Program-made: the position numbers and the translations under genes
Assembly: GCF_016919725.2 (NCBI RefSeq)
Contig: NZ_JAJERH010000004.1
Span: forward strand, 62,001-126,000
Reading direction: 5' to 3'
Length of the DNA: 64,000 nt
Source of the DNA: Virgibacillus sp. AGTR
Lineage (GTDB): Bacteria; Bacillota; Bacilli; Bacillales; Amphibacillaceae
The notes under the pieces: generated by a model
What the model was told of the DNA's origin: nothing
The model's input: only the letters and a program-made list of their open reading frames with translations
Database searches by the model: none
Shown here: positions 26,936-35,139 of the stretch, piece after piece
Numbering within the stretch: the stretch's first letter is position 1
Layout of the letters: each line of letters opens with the position of its first letter

Positions 26936-27256
26936 TGAGTGTACGAACTGGTATTGTAGAGCGATATCTTTATATCCTCTTGATGCCAGTTTTTTATCTA
27001 TGTTAATTAATTCTTCGCTTCAACCATTCATTTAAATCCTCTATGCCATAAAAAAGAGTCACAGCAATAAAAACATAAAGAATAATTATTTATCATACAC
27101 AAACATATCTGGAAATCCTGGAATAATTTTCTAATTTATTCATTGAATTTACTACAATTAATGTTAAATTTATAATAATGAAAAATACAAAAGTTGTTTG
27201 CCAGGGAATTGTGTTCAAAATGATCGACTAAATATAATATACAAGGAGGGAGAATT
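26936..27256. other. AT-rich gap without a supported gene
   Basis: Only fragments are seen. One is the C-terminal end of a possible membrane peptide on the minus strand at about 26995-27075 (TLFYGIEDLNEWLKRRIN), which has no start. The last 80 bases are a likely promoter region for the next gene. Confidence 0.4.
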
Positions 27257-27706
27257 ATGAAAAAAATTATCGGGATTATATTTCTAATTGTATTGGTATG
27301 CCTTTTCGTAATCCCATTTACAAGTTGGACTCTTCCAAAACCTGTAACACTCAGCGTTGCTACTGATAATACTAAAATCCCAGTAAAATACGGTCTTTAT
27401 TGTGGAGATGCTTTTTTAACAAATAAATGCGATACAATTGAAAAAGTTGATATTTCTACATTAGAGGCAGTTGAAGTTTCTCCTAATTCAACAGTAAAAT
27501 TTAACTTTGAAGAAAAACCAGATGAATTGCAAATAATTCGTGAGGATAAGGAAGGTAATGAAAAAGATCGAAAAAGCTATTTGGATGACGATAAAAATAA
27601 TATTATTATACCTAATAAAGCTGGTATTCACTATTACTCTATCGAAGCCAAATGGGACGACAAAAGTAGGTCTGCATACTACTATTTTTCAATAAAAGTA
27701 ATATAG
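27257..27706 (+). CDS. Hypothetical secreted or membrane-anchored protein
   Basis: Protein of 149 residues with AAGGAGGG before the ATG. It begins with a KK n-region and a hydrophobic stretch (residues 4-22, IIGIIFLIVLVCLFVIP) without a clear cleavage site or lipobox. The exported part is beta-rich (VTLSVATDNTKIPVKYGLYC, then NKAGIHYYSIEAKWDD and YYYFSIKVI) with two Cys near the front that could form a disulphide. The fold resembles small Ig-like bacterial exoproteins, but no family is named. Confidence 0.6.
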   Translation: MKKIIGIIFLIVLVCLFVIPFTSWTLPKPVTLSVATDNTKIPVKYGLYCGDAFLTNKCDTIEKVDISTLEAVEVSPNSTVKFNFEEKPDELQIIREDKEGNEKDRKSYLDDDKNNIIIPNKAGIHYYSIEAKWDDKSRSAYYYFSIKVI

Positions 27707-28211
27707 ATAAACGTATGGGGATTTCCCTATACGTTTATCTATCACTATCATCTGCTGTTTTTTGTTGATAAATTCAAAAAACCCGGGAATGTTAGTAAGA
27801 TCAATATTGTCAACTTTTGCTAACATTCCAGTAAATAGCGTTTGTACCAAGTCTTCGTAGTTCTGCGGGTCTGTTTCCACAGATACTTTTTTTATAAGAG
27901 CATTCCTGTAACGAAGAAATTTGAGGGTTGAACAAAAAAGAGCCCTCTTGGTATAGTACAGCCGTAGCGACTCCAACATATGTCGCTATGGATTTAATAG
28001 AACTACCATGGACGTAATATCCAATAGATGTAGGATTACTCCACTCAGGATTACCCGCACAAATAAAATGCTCACCGCAATCACACTGACTATGATACGT
28101 AAAACCATACTTTCTGGTAACATCCTCTTTCGTTTTATAATCTCTTACAGAGAGCTTGGTTGCAGGTTTCATACGATGTACTCCATATAATAGGCAAGGT
28201 CTAATTGCCAT
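27689..28211 (-). pseudogene. Frameshifted gene of unknown function
   Basis: Two overlapping minus-strand frames form one protein. The first (from 28211) reads to about YVGVATAVLYQEG. The sense then continues in another frame (LFCSTLKFLRYRNALIKK ... LVQTLFTGMLAKVDNIDL). The shift falls around 27930-27950, next to an A/T homopolymer. The N-terminal part has a CDCGEHFIC cluster that could bind zinc. Joined, it would be about 155-170 residues. It may be a disrupted gene or a sequencing slip. Confidence 0.5.
27707..27742. terminator. Terminator-like hairpin between convergent genes
   Basis: AGATAAACGTATGGGGA and TCCCTATACGTTTATCT form a long stem directly after the secreted-protein gene and before the end of the minus-strand pseudogene. 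Confidence 0.75.
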
Positions 28212-28577
28212 TTTCCCATCCCTTTCTATTATGAAATAGTTATTATTTGAAGTTTAATCAAGTAAACTACCTCGATTAACTTCCTACCTTAAAAAGGGAA
28301 ACTTAATTGAAAGATAACAACCCTATTTTTAAAATTTTCTGGGGAAATTTTAATTAGTAAAGCTAATCCTATTTAACATAAACCTTCACTTATATTATTA
28401 TTTCCTCAACGTCCATAATTTCTATTTGCGCTAAGCCCTTTAGGAGATATAGAACACAATTAACCAAAAAACGCACAGAGAAGCTCTTAGATAGACAGAA
28501 AGATAACAGGTGATGGTCACAGAGTGAGAGCGATGTTTACTTAAACGTTTAAACGCGCACAGAAATCCCTCAAATTC

Positions 28578-28962
28578 GATATATGTTCCTCCGTTCCTCA
28601 TTTTTTTGAGAAAACTTTATATGCGTGACATACGGCTATTATATATTTTTTATTATAGTCTTTAATTAAAAGAAGTAGGAACAAAGGAACATAAACGTGT
28701 GACCTATTGGTACAGAAGGGTTTAGTTGTTCCTTTTTGCTAAAAATAGGCAGGGACATTTAAGGAACATTTTGGGGTAAAAAGGAACAAAGTTCCAAAAA
28801 ATACTTGCATCTATGCAAAACGAATCATTTGTTCGCGTAACCTTAGAGGATCGGAAAGCCTTAAAATTACTTGCATGCATGCAAAATAGACCTCAAAAAA
28901 GGAACATATCGACCAAAAAGGAACATTATATGGGAAAAAGGAACAAAACCAGGAACAAAAAA
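28578..28962. repeat. Iteron-like GGAACA repeats and two ACTTGCAT-N2-ATGCAAA palindromes
   Basis: About eight direct copies of (A)AAAAGGAACA lie near 28677, 28684, 28760, 28779, 28895, 28915, 28935 and 28949, with three inverted copies near 28583, 28590 and 28728. Between them are ACTTGCATCTATGCAAA (about 28803) and ACTTGCATGCATGCAAA (about 28869), two near-identical palindromes about 66 bases apart. Irregular spacing and short units exclude CRISPR. Arrays like this bind plasmid Rep or partition proteins, or a dedicated regulator. Confidence 0.6.
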
Positions 28963-29123
28963 TGAAACATATTTTAGGATTACATCCCTCATTTTTTCTG
29001 TGACTTACAGAATCAAATGGTCCGATTTTTGCCTATAAACAACACCTAACATAAAATTACCAAAACGCTGTACGCACAACAGAATAATTATAATCTTTTA
29101 TTGTTAAACAATTAGGTATATGT

Positions 29124-29164
29124 TATAATAAATTCGAATAAAAACACTGAATAATCAACGTTTT
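29124..29164 (+). promoter_or_regulatory. Extended -10 promoter with operator-like motif
   Basis: TGTTATAAT (hexamer 29124-29129) is followed 13 bases later by AACACTGAATAATCAACGTT (29143-29162). The same spacing between -10 and motif is seen before the coupling-protein gene. A further copy, AACGCTGTACGCACAACAG, is at 29064-29082. Both lie before the coiled-coil gene at 29227. Confidence 0.55.
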
Positions 29165-29226
29165 GATATAATTTTGGCATAATTTTTATGATGGCTAGAA
29201 TATTAAACAAACAGGAGGTTTTATAG

Positions 29227-30483
29227 ATGATAAGCGAAACCAAACATATAAACCAAGTAAATCAGACAGAAGATACCAATCAAAACAACATCGAACCAAT
29301 TCAGACGGCCATTGCTGAAGTAAACATCACACCAGCTATCACGGAAACATCCAATTTCCAAGCGGTATTACAAGAAATTCCCAAACGGGTGAAAGAAGCG
29401 GACGACCTGCTCGAAGATTACCGGAAGGACCCAGATGCTTTCCTTGAAAGCATCGATGACGCCGCTCTCGATGCCCAACTGAAAGAGATGACAAAGGTAT
29501 CTGGTTTTGTAAGAGATATTGAGAAATCACGCAAAGCTATCAAGACGTATATAAACGGTGTTCGGGATCAACTCATTAATACGCTAGATAAACGGTTGGA
29601 AGGGGCTTCTTTTCATGAATTAGAACGAGCCCAATCTGACATCAAACAATTAAAGAAAGACGTCGAAGCTGACCGTCGCGCAAAACGCTGGGAGGAAATC
29701 CGATCCACATTTGAAGCCAACGTCAATCGTTATCCGTTGCTCGGAGAATTCGCTCCGGAACTTGCGGATTTCAGCCGGTTTAAGCTCTTGTTTCCAAAAT
29801 TGATTTCCGGTGCAAAAACTCGAAAAGTGACAGAATCTGATCACACGATGGTCAATGAGACGCTATATGCATGGAACACTGCTGTCGAGCTTATGAAGGA
29901 AAATGAATGGTCGCTATCTCCTCAGGATTTGAACCAGCTACTGACGACGTTCAAACAGAACCCTAGCGTAGAATTCGTTCAACGAGAAGGGCGACAACTC
30001 AAAATCAACGCCGAAGCACGGGAGAAAGCGAAACAAGAAGCAGAAGCCCGTCGTATCGAACAGGAGCGCCAAATGAAAATCGCTGAACAACAGCGACAGC
30101 AGGAGATGGCTCGTATACAGGAACAAGAACGCCAGGCGAAGCTCAAACGGGACGCTGAAGCACAAAAACAGGCGGAACAGCAACGAAAGGAACTCGAAGA
30201 ACGTTCCCGCTTAATGGCCGAAAAGGAACGGCAGCGCCAAGCGCAATACGCCCAATTTGGTGGACAATACAAGACGATTTTCAAAGAGTCGTTCCCGCAG
30301 TTTATCGAATACTTGTTTAACAACCCGGCCTACCACGATGTACATTCAAGCGCACAGACGAAAGCGTCCGTCATTTATGACGTTATGCGCCAGGTAGAGC
30401 ATCCGAACTCTGTCGTTACACGGGAAACAGCGAAAGACCCACAGAAGGTACTGGATCTCGTCCGCTACATCCTGGATGCCTAA
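29227..30483 (+). CDS. Coiled-coil protein (DUF1351-like pattern)
   Basis: Protein of 418 residues with ACAGGAGG before the ATG. An acidic N-terminus is followed by a helical region (about 80-170) with a pattern like phage DUF1351 proteins (KSRKAIKTYINGVRDQL, then a long Lys/Asp helix). A long Gln/Glu/Arg coiled coil spans about 260-340 (EARRIEQERQMKIAEQQRQQ), and a small helical C-terminal domain follows. Phage relatives sit in recombination or replication regions. Its base composition is like the backbone and unlike the AT-rich genes on both sides. It is controlled by the motif-bearing promoter at 29124. Confidence 0.65.
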   Translation: MISETKHINQVNQTEDTNQNNIEPIQTAIAEVNITPAITETSNFQAVLQEIPKRVKEADDLLEDYRKDPDAFLESIDDAALDAQLKEMTKVSGFVRDIEKSRKAIKTYINGVRDQLINTLDKRLEGASFHELERAQSDIKQLKKDVEADRRAKRWEEIRSTFEANVNRYPLLGEFAPELADFSRFKLLFPKLISGAKTRKVTESDHTMVNETLYAWNTAVELMKENEWSLSPQDLNQLLTTFKQNPSVEFVQREGRQLKINAEAREKAKQEAEARRIEQERQMKIAEQQRQQEMARIQEQERQAKLKRDAEAQKQAEQQRKELEERSRLMAEKERQRQAQYAQFGGQYKTIFKESFPQFIEYLFNNPAYHDVHSSAQTKASVIYDVMRQVEHPNSVVTRETAKDPQKVLDLVRYILDA

Positions 30484-30796
30484 TATAGTTTATAGTATTA
30501 TAGGGGTATCGCGGATCGCCCATGACGCTACCCAATCCTTAAATATAATTGGTTCATAGTCCTATTAAAATTCTGATTAATTTATTTACTGAAAACAACG
30601 GATATCAAATATATTATTGATTGCATCACATTTTTAATATACAATAATTTCAATTGATGATATAGGAATTAAAAACAGTAAAACATAATGAAGTATCAAT
30701 CACACAATAACGATAAGTCATGATATGCTCGTACTGCCAACCGAAAATAAAAAGGAGTAGTTCCAATGAGAAAATTTAAAAGGGAAGACAGTAAAT
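30484..30796. other. AT-rich gap
   Basis: It contains a weak hairpin (GGGGTATCGC...GCTACCC, about 30500-30532) whose left arm TATTATAGGGGTATCGC recurs at about 35421. Otherwise AT-rich, with the ribosome binding region of the small membrane protein at its end. No gene is seen. Confidence 0.4.
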
Positions 30797-30952
30797 ATGA
30801 AAAAAAAATATAAAAGCTATTTAGCTATTATTATTATTTGTATTATTATATTGGCAGCCACTGTAATTTTTGATTTACCAGATAGTCTTTATGCTATTGT
30901 AATCATAGGATTTATTGTTAATGCAATAGTAATTGAAATGAAAAACAAGTAA
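30797..30952 (+). CDS. Small two-helix membrane protein
   Basis: Fifty-one residues: a basic start (MKKKYKSY), a first transmembrane helix (LAIIIICIIILAATVIF), a short DLPDSL turn, a second helix (YAIVIIGFIVNAIVI) and a Lys-rich end. AGGGAAG precedes the ATG. It has its own strong terminator. It could be a toxin-like, holin-like or immunity peptide; nothing decides between these. Confidence 0.5.
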   Translation: MKKKYKSYLAIIIICIIILAATVIFDLPDSLYAIVIIGFIVNAIVIEMKNK

Positions 30953-30981
30953 TCCTTTTTAGGGATCACTTGTTTTTTTTT
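30942..30981 (+). terminator. Intrinsic terminator
   Basis: AAAACAAGTAATCC and GGATCACTTGTTTT form a stem followed by a long T run. It lies at the end of the small membrane-protein gene and may also serve the convergent secreted-protein gene. Confidence 0.85.
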
Positions 30982-30984
30982 ATT

Positions 30985-31455
30985 TTAGTAAATTTTTATA
31001 CTATCGATATAATAGTAGCCTTGATTAGATCCTGCCTGTCTATATCTATAAGTTATTTTTACTTTAAATGATTTTTTAGTGGATTTTTTTAATTTGGCGC
31101 TGATTAAGTCCCCATGTGTTTTAGAATATGATGTTAGTAAAGTGACAGCAGCTCCTGCCGGAACAGAAGCATAAACGTTCAGTGGTGCTGATAATATGGT
31201 TGCTGCCAAACCAGCCCAAGCTGATTGATGACCTTTTCGTTTATCAAAGTAGTCGCTGATTTTTATTAATTGAGATCTACTAATCGTTTTAGTTGTAGAG
31301 AATTTCCATCCTATTTTCTTTGCCTTTGATGGATGAGCATAAAAGACAGTTTTGGTAGCTGCAGATGCTTCGTCAGGTTTAACTGTGAATGTGCCTAAAC
31401 CTATACTTCCAAATATTAGCGTAACTACTAGTATTTTCGTTAATATTTTCTTCAT
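30985..31455 (-). CDS. Hypothetical secreted protein
   Basis: Protein of 156 residues with a Sec signal peptide (KK n-region, hydrophobic core ILVVTLIFGSIGLGTF, then an ASAA-like cleavage site near residue 33). The mature part is basic. It has a central hydrophobic, Ala/Gly-rich segment (AGLAATILSAPLNVYASVPAG) flanked by charged regions and a beta-rich, Tyr-rich C-terminus (YRYRQAGSNQGYYYIDSIK). The amphipathic centre would fit a secreted bacteriocin-like or wall-associated protein, but no family is recognised. The gene ends next to the terminator at 30942-30981. Confidence 0.65.
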   Translation of the reverse strand: MKKILTKILVVTLIFGSIGLGTFTVKPDEASAATKTVFYAHPSKAKKIGWKFSTTKTISRSQLIKISDYFDKRKGHQSAWAGLAATILSAPLNVYASVPAGAAVTLLTSYSKTHGDLISAKLKKSTKKSFKVKITYRYRQAGSNQGYYYIDSIKIY

Positions 31456-31541
31456 AATTTACCATTCCCTTATAAATTTCTTGCAAGAGTTAATATTCGA
31501 TTAATTAATGTAATATCTTTAAATTATGTTAGAAATTCATA

Positions 31542-31670
31542 CTAAAGGGCTTTCATAAAAGCAACCTTCTTTTGTTTACAAGAATAATTCTCTTTCTCTG
31601 AAGCTACTGGCTGAACAAAACTAATAAACGCAAAAAATCCAACAATAGTAAAAACAGATATTTTTTTAAT
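31542..31670 (-). CDS. Short exported peptide, non-standard start
   Basis: Forty-two residues with a signal-peptide pattern (KK, hydrophobic core FTIVGFFAFISFV, then QPVASE) and a short mature part ending in KKVAFMKAL. A strong AGGAGG lies 11 bases upstream, but the codon there is ATT, not ATG. Either ATT is used or the start has mutated. It is AT-rich like its neighbours. Function unknown. Confidence 0.35.
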   Translation of the reverse strand: MKKISVFTIVGFFAFISFVQPVASEKENYSCKQKKVAFMKAL

Positions 31671-32126
31671 CTATATAATATCCTCCTCTCCATTAGAAAA
31701 TATTATATAAAATAAACCCAATAATCGGAAGTATATTTTTGAATTTTTCAAGAAATAGAAAAATAAATAACAAAAACTCTGTTTTGACTTCTTTTATAGC
31801 TTGTTCAGTATGCATTTAGTTATCAAGTTTGTAATTCACAACCGTTTTTTATTCTATGACCTAGCCCCAAAAGGATGGATTGTCGACTTTATAACCTTAT
31901 AAGGTTACTTCTAATCTAGCGGAAACTGTCTACTTTAGTTTAGCAGTCACATTTGTCCAGTAACTACTATTCTATTAAGCGTCAGGATTTGGTGTTCCCC
32001 CCATCATAGAAATATTAGTTTTTTAGAAAAAATTAAGAGATGGTTTAATTTTGTACTGCAAATTCTCTTTATATAAATGAAACTACAAGCTTGTGATTTC
32101 AATTTTAAAAAGGGATAGGGTATAAC
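31671..32126. other. AT-rich intergenic region
   Basis: No gene is supported. It holds a small hairpin (ATAACCTTATAAGGTTAC, near 31890) and, at the end, the AAAAAGGGATAGGG ribosome binding site for the phospholipase-like gene. Confidence 0.4.
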
Positions 32127-32172
32127 ATGTCATTTACTATACAATAAACCTTCAGTTAGGGCGCTTGACTGG

Positions 32173-32847
32173 TTGCCACCTGGCGATCTTAAAGACCTTG
32201 AAAAATTATTAGATCAACAAGACCTTTCTTATTTAATGAATGATTCTATTTCAGAACAAAATGCTGTAGAATTTTCAAGTATCGGATCGGAAAAAGAGTT
32301 ACATCATATAGCGCAAGTAATAAAGTTTAACCAGAATGTTAAACTAGAAATTATTAGCGGTAATGAATTCCCTTTCTTTGCAAGATTGTTTCATTTGCAA
32401 GAGAAAGATGGTAAGAATTCCATTCGACTTTTAGCAATTGATAATGGTGAAATCATTGTTAATAAAGAAGAACCAATTGAAGCCGGAATGCTAGATACTC
32501 AGAATTTATTCCAGTTGTTTAAAGAAACATTTTCAACTGATGAAATTTCTACTCAAGCATGGTATGACAATTTACCTTGTGTCGGGAATGGGTGTTGTGT
32601 CTTCAGTGAACCAGCTTGGACTGGAGGTCCACTAATTCCAATTCCTTATAACTGGTGTGGGGCAAACTGTGGAAGTGGAAGTCCTGCTAATTCATTAGAT
32701 AGATGCTGTAGATCTCATGATTATTGTTACCAAAGTTTTTCCGGATATCCAGACCGTTGTAGTTGTGATCAGAATCTAATTGACTGTGTAGCAGCAGTAG
32801 GAAATGCAAGTTCACTAGCAATTCGCATTGCTTTTAGTATAAGTTAA
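32173..32847 (+). CDS. Phospholipase A2-like secreted protein, 5' end probably frameshifted
   Basis: The C-terminal 90 residues carry the phospholipase A2 active-site signature CCRSHDYC (CCxxHxxC) with the following Asp-containing helix (CDQNLIDCVAA). A Cys-rich calcium-loop-like region (WCGANCGSGSP) precedes it. Residues 1-140 are polar and helical and lack a signal peptide. The frame is open upstream to about 32119 without a start. An ATG at 32127 behind AAAAAGGGATAGGG lies in the neighbouring frame and stops after 6 codons. A one-base shift near 32140 would join it to this frame. TTG at 32173 is the only in-frame start and has no ribosome binding site. The gene may be broken. Confidence 0.7.
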   Translation: MPPGDLKDLEKLLDQQDLSYLMNDSISEQNAVEFSSIGSEKELHHIAQVIKFNQNVKLEIISGNEFPFFARLFHLQEKDGKNSIRLLAIDNGEIIVNKEEPIEAGMLDTQNLFQLFKETFSTDEISTQAWYDNLPCVGNGCCVFSEPAWTGGPLIPIPYNWCGANCGSGSPANSLDRCCRSHDYCYQSFSGYPDRCSCDQNLIDCVAAVGNASSLAIRIAFSIS

Positions 32848-32863
32848 AAACCAAAAAAATTAT

Positions 32864-32927
32864 ACACTCTCCTTTTCAGTTGGAATCAAAAACGAAAATC
32901 TGAATCCTTGAAAAGGAGAGTGTTTTT
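32864..32927 (+). terminator. Intrinsic terminator with long stem
   Basis: ACACTCTCCTTTTC pairs with GAAAAGGAGAGTGT across about 33 bases, with TTTTTA following. It lies just after the phospholipase-like gene. Confidence 0.85.
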
Positions 32928-33146
32928 ATGCTTGAAAGTGGGGTAACTATATTTAAAGTGAATTCCTAAAAGTAGGAGGATAATATCTAACTGTTAAATT
33001 CTATTCGATTATTACAAGAATGTTGTTTTTGTTTTTACAAACGTAAGTCCATTAAAATGAAATTGTTGTGTATAATTGATTTATTACATAAATATCTTAA
33101 ATTGGAGAAAGACTTCAAAAATTATAACTAATAAGGAGTGATTTCT

Positions 33147-33419
33147 TTGCAAAAGAGATTTTTTTCTATATTATCGGTCTTTTTCTTTATAATGACAATT
33201 CTATTAATACTATACATTCCTAATCAGCGTGAGTGGGAGAATGCTCTTTTTGAATATATTTTGGAATTTCCGTTTATATTTGGTGGGCTGGGAATAGTAA
33301 GTGCTTTGCTAGGGGTTAAGGGTAGTACTAAAATTACTCTTATTTTATTAATTTCTATAGTGATGGTTTGGTATCTTTTCGTATACTTAATGGGTACAGT
33401 TGGATTTCAAGAACCATAA
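33147..33419 (+). CDS. Small membrane protein
   Basis: Ninety residues from TTG at 33147, chosen because AAGGAG lies 9 bases upstream; a GTG at 33138 overlaps that site. Three hydrophobic segments are seen: FFSILSVFFFIMTILLILYI, FIFGGLGIVSALLGV and ITLILLISIVMVWYLFVYLM. No family is recognised. It is AT-rich and sits between two terminators as a single gene. Confidence 0.55.
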   Translation: MQKRFFSILSVFFFIMTILLILYIPNQREWENALFEYILEFPFIFGGLGIVSALLGVKGSTKITLILLISIVMVWYLFVYLMGTVGFQEP

Positions 33420-33460
33420 ATGAGTGGGTAGACTAGATAATTTGTTCATTTTACTTAAGA

Positions 33461-33492
33461 AGAGAATCCCGACATTTTGGGATTCTCTATAC
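33461..33492. terminator. Terminator-like hairpin
   Basis: AGAGAATCCC and GGGATTCTCT form a 10-bp stem between the end of the membrane-protein gene and the end of the minus-strand small gene. Confidence 0.8.
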
Positions 33493-33494
33493 AT

Positions 33495-33681
33495 TTATTT
33501 TCTAGTCTGCATATCGCAATATTCTTTGAGAAGACATGATGAATGATTAGCATATTTAATAAGTTCATATATTAATTCTCGTTTCTTGTTCTGAGAGGTT
33601 CTTATCCTCTAAACAATTAGTGTAAAATGCTTGTGTTTCTCTGGCTTTACAGTAGCAAGACATTATATCTCCAATATTCAT
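33495..33681 (-). pseudogene. Small Cys-containing gene downstream of yvrJ, frameshifted
   Basis: From the ATG at 33681 (behind AAAGGTGG) the frame gives 38 residues (MNIGDIMSCYCKARETQAFY ...) and stops at 33565. A second frame continues with protein-like sequence (RELIYELIKYANHSSCLLKE ...) to a stop at 33495. Together they would make one helical protein of about 60 residues with several Cys. The shift lies near 33575-33590. It is only 13 bases after yvrJ, so the two form an operon. Confidence 0.45.
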
Positions 33682-33694
33682 TTTGACCACCTTT

Positions 33695-33862
33695 TCAATT
33701 GTTTTTATTAATCGCTTTAATGACCTCTGATAACTGCAATATGACAGTTTCTAATTTATCTAGCTTACGCTCAAATCTTACGAATAGATAAACTGTAATA
33801 GCTATTGGAAATCCAAAATTCCCTATTAATGTTATCCATGTTGGAACAGATTCAGGTGTCAT
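33695..33862 (-). CDS. yvrJ: YvrJ-family small membrane protein
   Basis: Fifty-five residues, one transmembrane helix (WITLIGNFGFPIAITVYLFV) with the NFGFPI element typical of YvrJ, followed by RFERKLDKLE and a short amphipathic helix. GGGAG lies 12 bases upstream. In B. subtilis yvrJ is a neighbour and target of the SigO-RsoA sigma system, and here a SigO/RsoA-like pair lies 700 bases away on the opposite strand. The link between them in this window is inferred from that precedent. Confidence 0.75.
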   Translation of the reverse strand: MTPESVPTWITLIGNFGFPIAITVYLFVRFERKLDKLETVILQLSEVIKAINKNN

Positions 33863-33914
33863 GTATAATTTCAACTCCCGTATTGTTTATTTAATCACTT
33901 TAGAAAATAACTTA

Positions 33915-33986
33915 AGGTGATACTCGGATTCGAACCGAGGATGAAGGTTTTGCAGACCTTTGCTTTTACCTCTTGGCTATATCACC
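33915..33986 (-). tRNA. tRNA-Cys (anticodon GCA)
   Basis: The cloverleaf can be drawn by hand: acceptor GGTGATA/TATCACC, a short D arm (GCCAAGAGGTAAAAGC), anticodon stem AAGGT/ACCTT with loop CTGCAAA (anticodon GCA), T arm CTCGG-TTCGAAT-CCGAG, and discriminator T, as expected for cysteine. CCA is not encoded. It lies alone in the AT-rich island. It could support Cys-rich proteins nearby or mark an integration site. Confidence 0.93.
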
Positions 33987-34112
33987 AAATGAATGATTAT
34001 ATTATAAAAAGTGTCTAAAATGAGTAAATAAACAACCTCTATTTGAATTTTACTAAGATAGCTTATTTTTATTTCCGTTAATCTCTTTTATAAATAAAGG
34101 AGGGTATTATAA

Positions 34113-34367
34113 ATGAACTATAGTATAACTATATGTTCAAGTGATTCTTGTAGGTTTTGTATCAAACTAAAAAAGTGGTTGGATGAAAGTGGTATTTCTT
34201 ACATTAATAAAGATGTTAACGATAAAGATGTCCTAGAGGAATTTAATAATTATAATGTAAACGCCATTCCATTTACTATTATTTTTGACGAAAATAGCAG
34301 AAAAGAAGAAAAGATTACTGGATTCAACCCTGAAAAAATAATGAATATATTAGAAAATTTAATATAA
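34113..34367 (+). CDS. Glutaredoxin/thioredoxin-like protein
   Basis: Eighty-four residues with AAAGGAGGG before the ATG. The thioredoxin-fold active site is CRFC at residues 11-14-like position (SSDSCRFCIKLKKWL). The cis-Pro element AIPFT follows at about 54, and a final GFNPEKI helix completes the fold. Size and order match NrdH/glutaredoxin-type small redox proteins. It would reduce disulphides in the cytoplasm; the partner is unknown. Its neighbour is tRNA-Cys. A terminator follows. Confidence 0.85.
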   Translation: MNYSITICSSDSCRFCIKLKKWLDESGISYINKDVNDKDVLEEFNNYNVNAIPFTIIFDENSRKEEKITGFNPEKIMNILENLI

Positions 34368-34374
34368 AAATATT

Positions 34375-34409
34375 AATCATCTATTCGACTAGGGATAGGT
34401 GATTTTTTT
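34375..34409 (+). terminator. Intrinsic terminator
   Basis: AATCATCTAT pairs with ATAGGTGATT (one G-T pair) and is followed by TTTTT. It separates the glutaredoxin gene from the sigma operon. Confidence 0.8.
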
Positions 34410-34545
34410 ACATAATTATGACATTTCATCAAATATCCAACATATTTTATAGAACGTTTGTTCTGTGTGGTTTATAATTAAAGAATTCCATTCACTTTAA
34501 TACTTAAGGAAAAAGGAGGGAAATTTTTAAAAGGAGGGGTGAATA

Positions 34546-35139
34546 GTGGAAGTTGATAAAAAGAGCAAGAGAAAAATTGACGAATTTTTTAAAAGAAATA
34601 AAGAGAACTTAAAAAACCCGATTATTAAAAGTTTTTTATCTGATAGTAAAAACTACAAATTACTATTGAATTACTTGTTAAACACTACCGATAATAACAA
34701 GAAAGCCGTAGATAACGCTTTTCAATTACATTATATTAATGTGAAGAAAATAAAGTATATTAGTAACTTGATTTACTATTTTAGTGTTGATTTCGATAAA
34801 AAAAAGAGAAGAGACGTAAATAGAAATTTATTAGTTCTGGATAAAAGATTACCAAATGACACTACTTCGACTTATAAAGATCTTATAGAAGATAAGAGTC
34901 GAAATATCGTAAACGTTTTTGGTGCAAGTTTATTTGATCATATAGAAGATAAAAAACTCGTAAAAGCATTAAATTATTTAACCCAAAAACAATTGAAAAT
35001 AGTAGAAATGATCTACCTCAAAAACCTTTCATTAAAGGAAATTGCTAAATTATTACAATCAACCCCTCAAAACATATCAAATCAACATAGAAAAGCGCTT
35101 AAAAAACTGTACAAAAACTATAATGGAGTTGAACAATAA
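34546..35139 (+). CDS. sigO: SigO (YvrI)-like sigma factor subunit
   Basis: Protein of 197 residues with a GTG start behind AAAGGAGGGG. The C-terminal 60 residues are a sigma70 region 4 helix-turn-helix (LTQKQLKIVEMIYLKNLSLK, then IAKLLQSTPQNISNQHRKAL). The N-terminal part is helical and Lys-rich and shows no canonical region 2. In B. subtilis SigO provides the -35-binding region 4 and the small RsoA protein provides region 2 functions; here the next gene, starting one base after the stop, is RsoA-like. So this is probably a mobile copy of that split sigma factor. Confidence 0.75.
   Translation: MEVDKKSKRKIDEFFKRNKENLKNPIIKSFLSDSKNYKLLLNYLLNTTDNNKKAVDNAFQLHYINVKKIKYISNLIYYFSVDFDKKKRRDVNRNLLVLDKRLPNDTTSTYKDLIEDKSRNIVNVFGASLFDHIEDKKLVKALNYLTQKQLKIVEMIYLKNLSLKEIAKLLQSTPQNISNQHRKALKKLYKNYNGVEQ

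Larger units (their letters stand above)
28212..29226. other. Kilobase non-coding region with repeat field
   Basis: No gene is supported. From 28212 to 28560 it is AT-rich with no clear structure. From 28578 to 28962 it holds the GGAAC repeats described separately. From 29060 it carries two copies of the recurrent operator-like motif and a promoter for the gene at 29227. This is the best candidate in the window for an iteron-type replication or partition site. Confidence 0.5.

Noticed and set aside
28578-28962. Possible CRISPR array from repeated AAAAGGAACA
   Set aside because: Units are only about 10 bases, spacing is irregular, orientation is mixed and no cas genes are near.
31860-32000. 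Possible insertion-sequence end near 31.9 kb
   Set aside because: A small inverted repeat is present but no transposase frame or target duplication can be seen.
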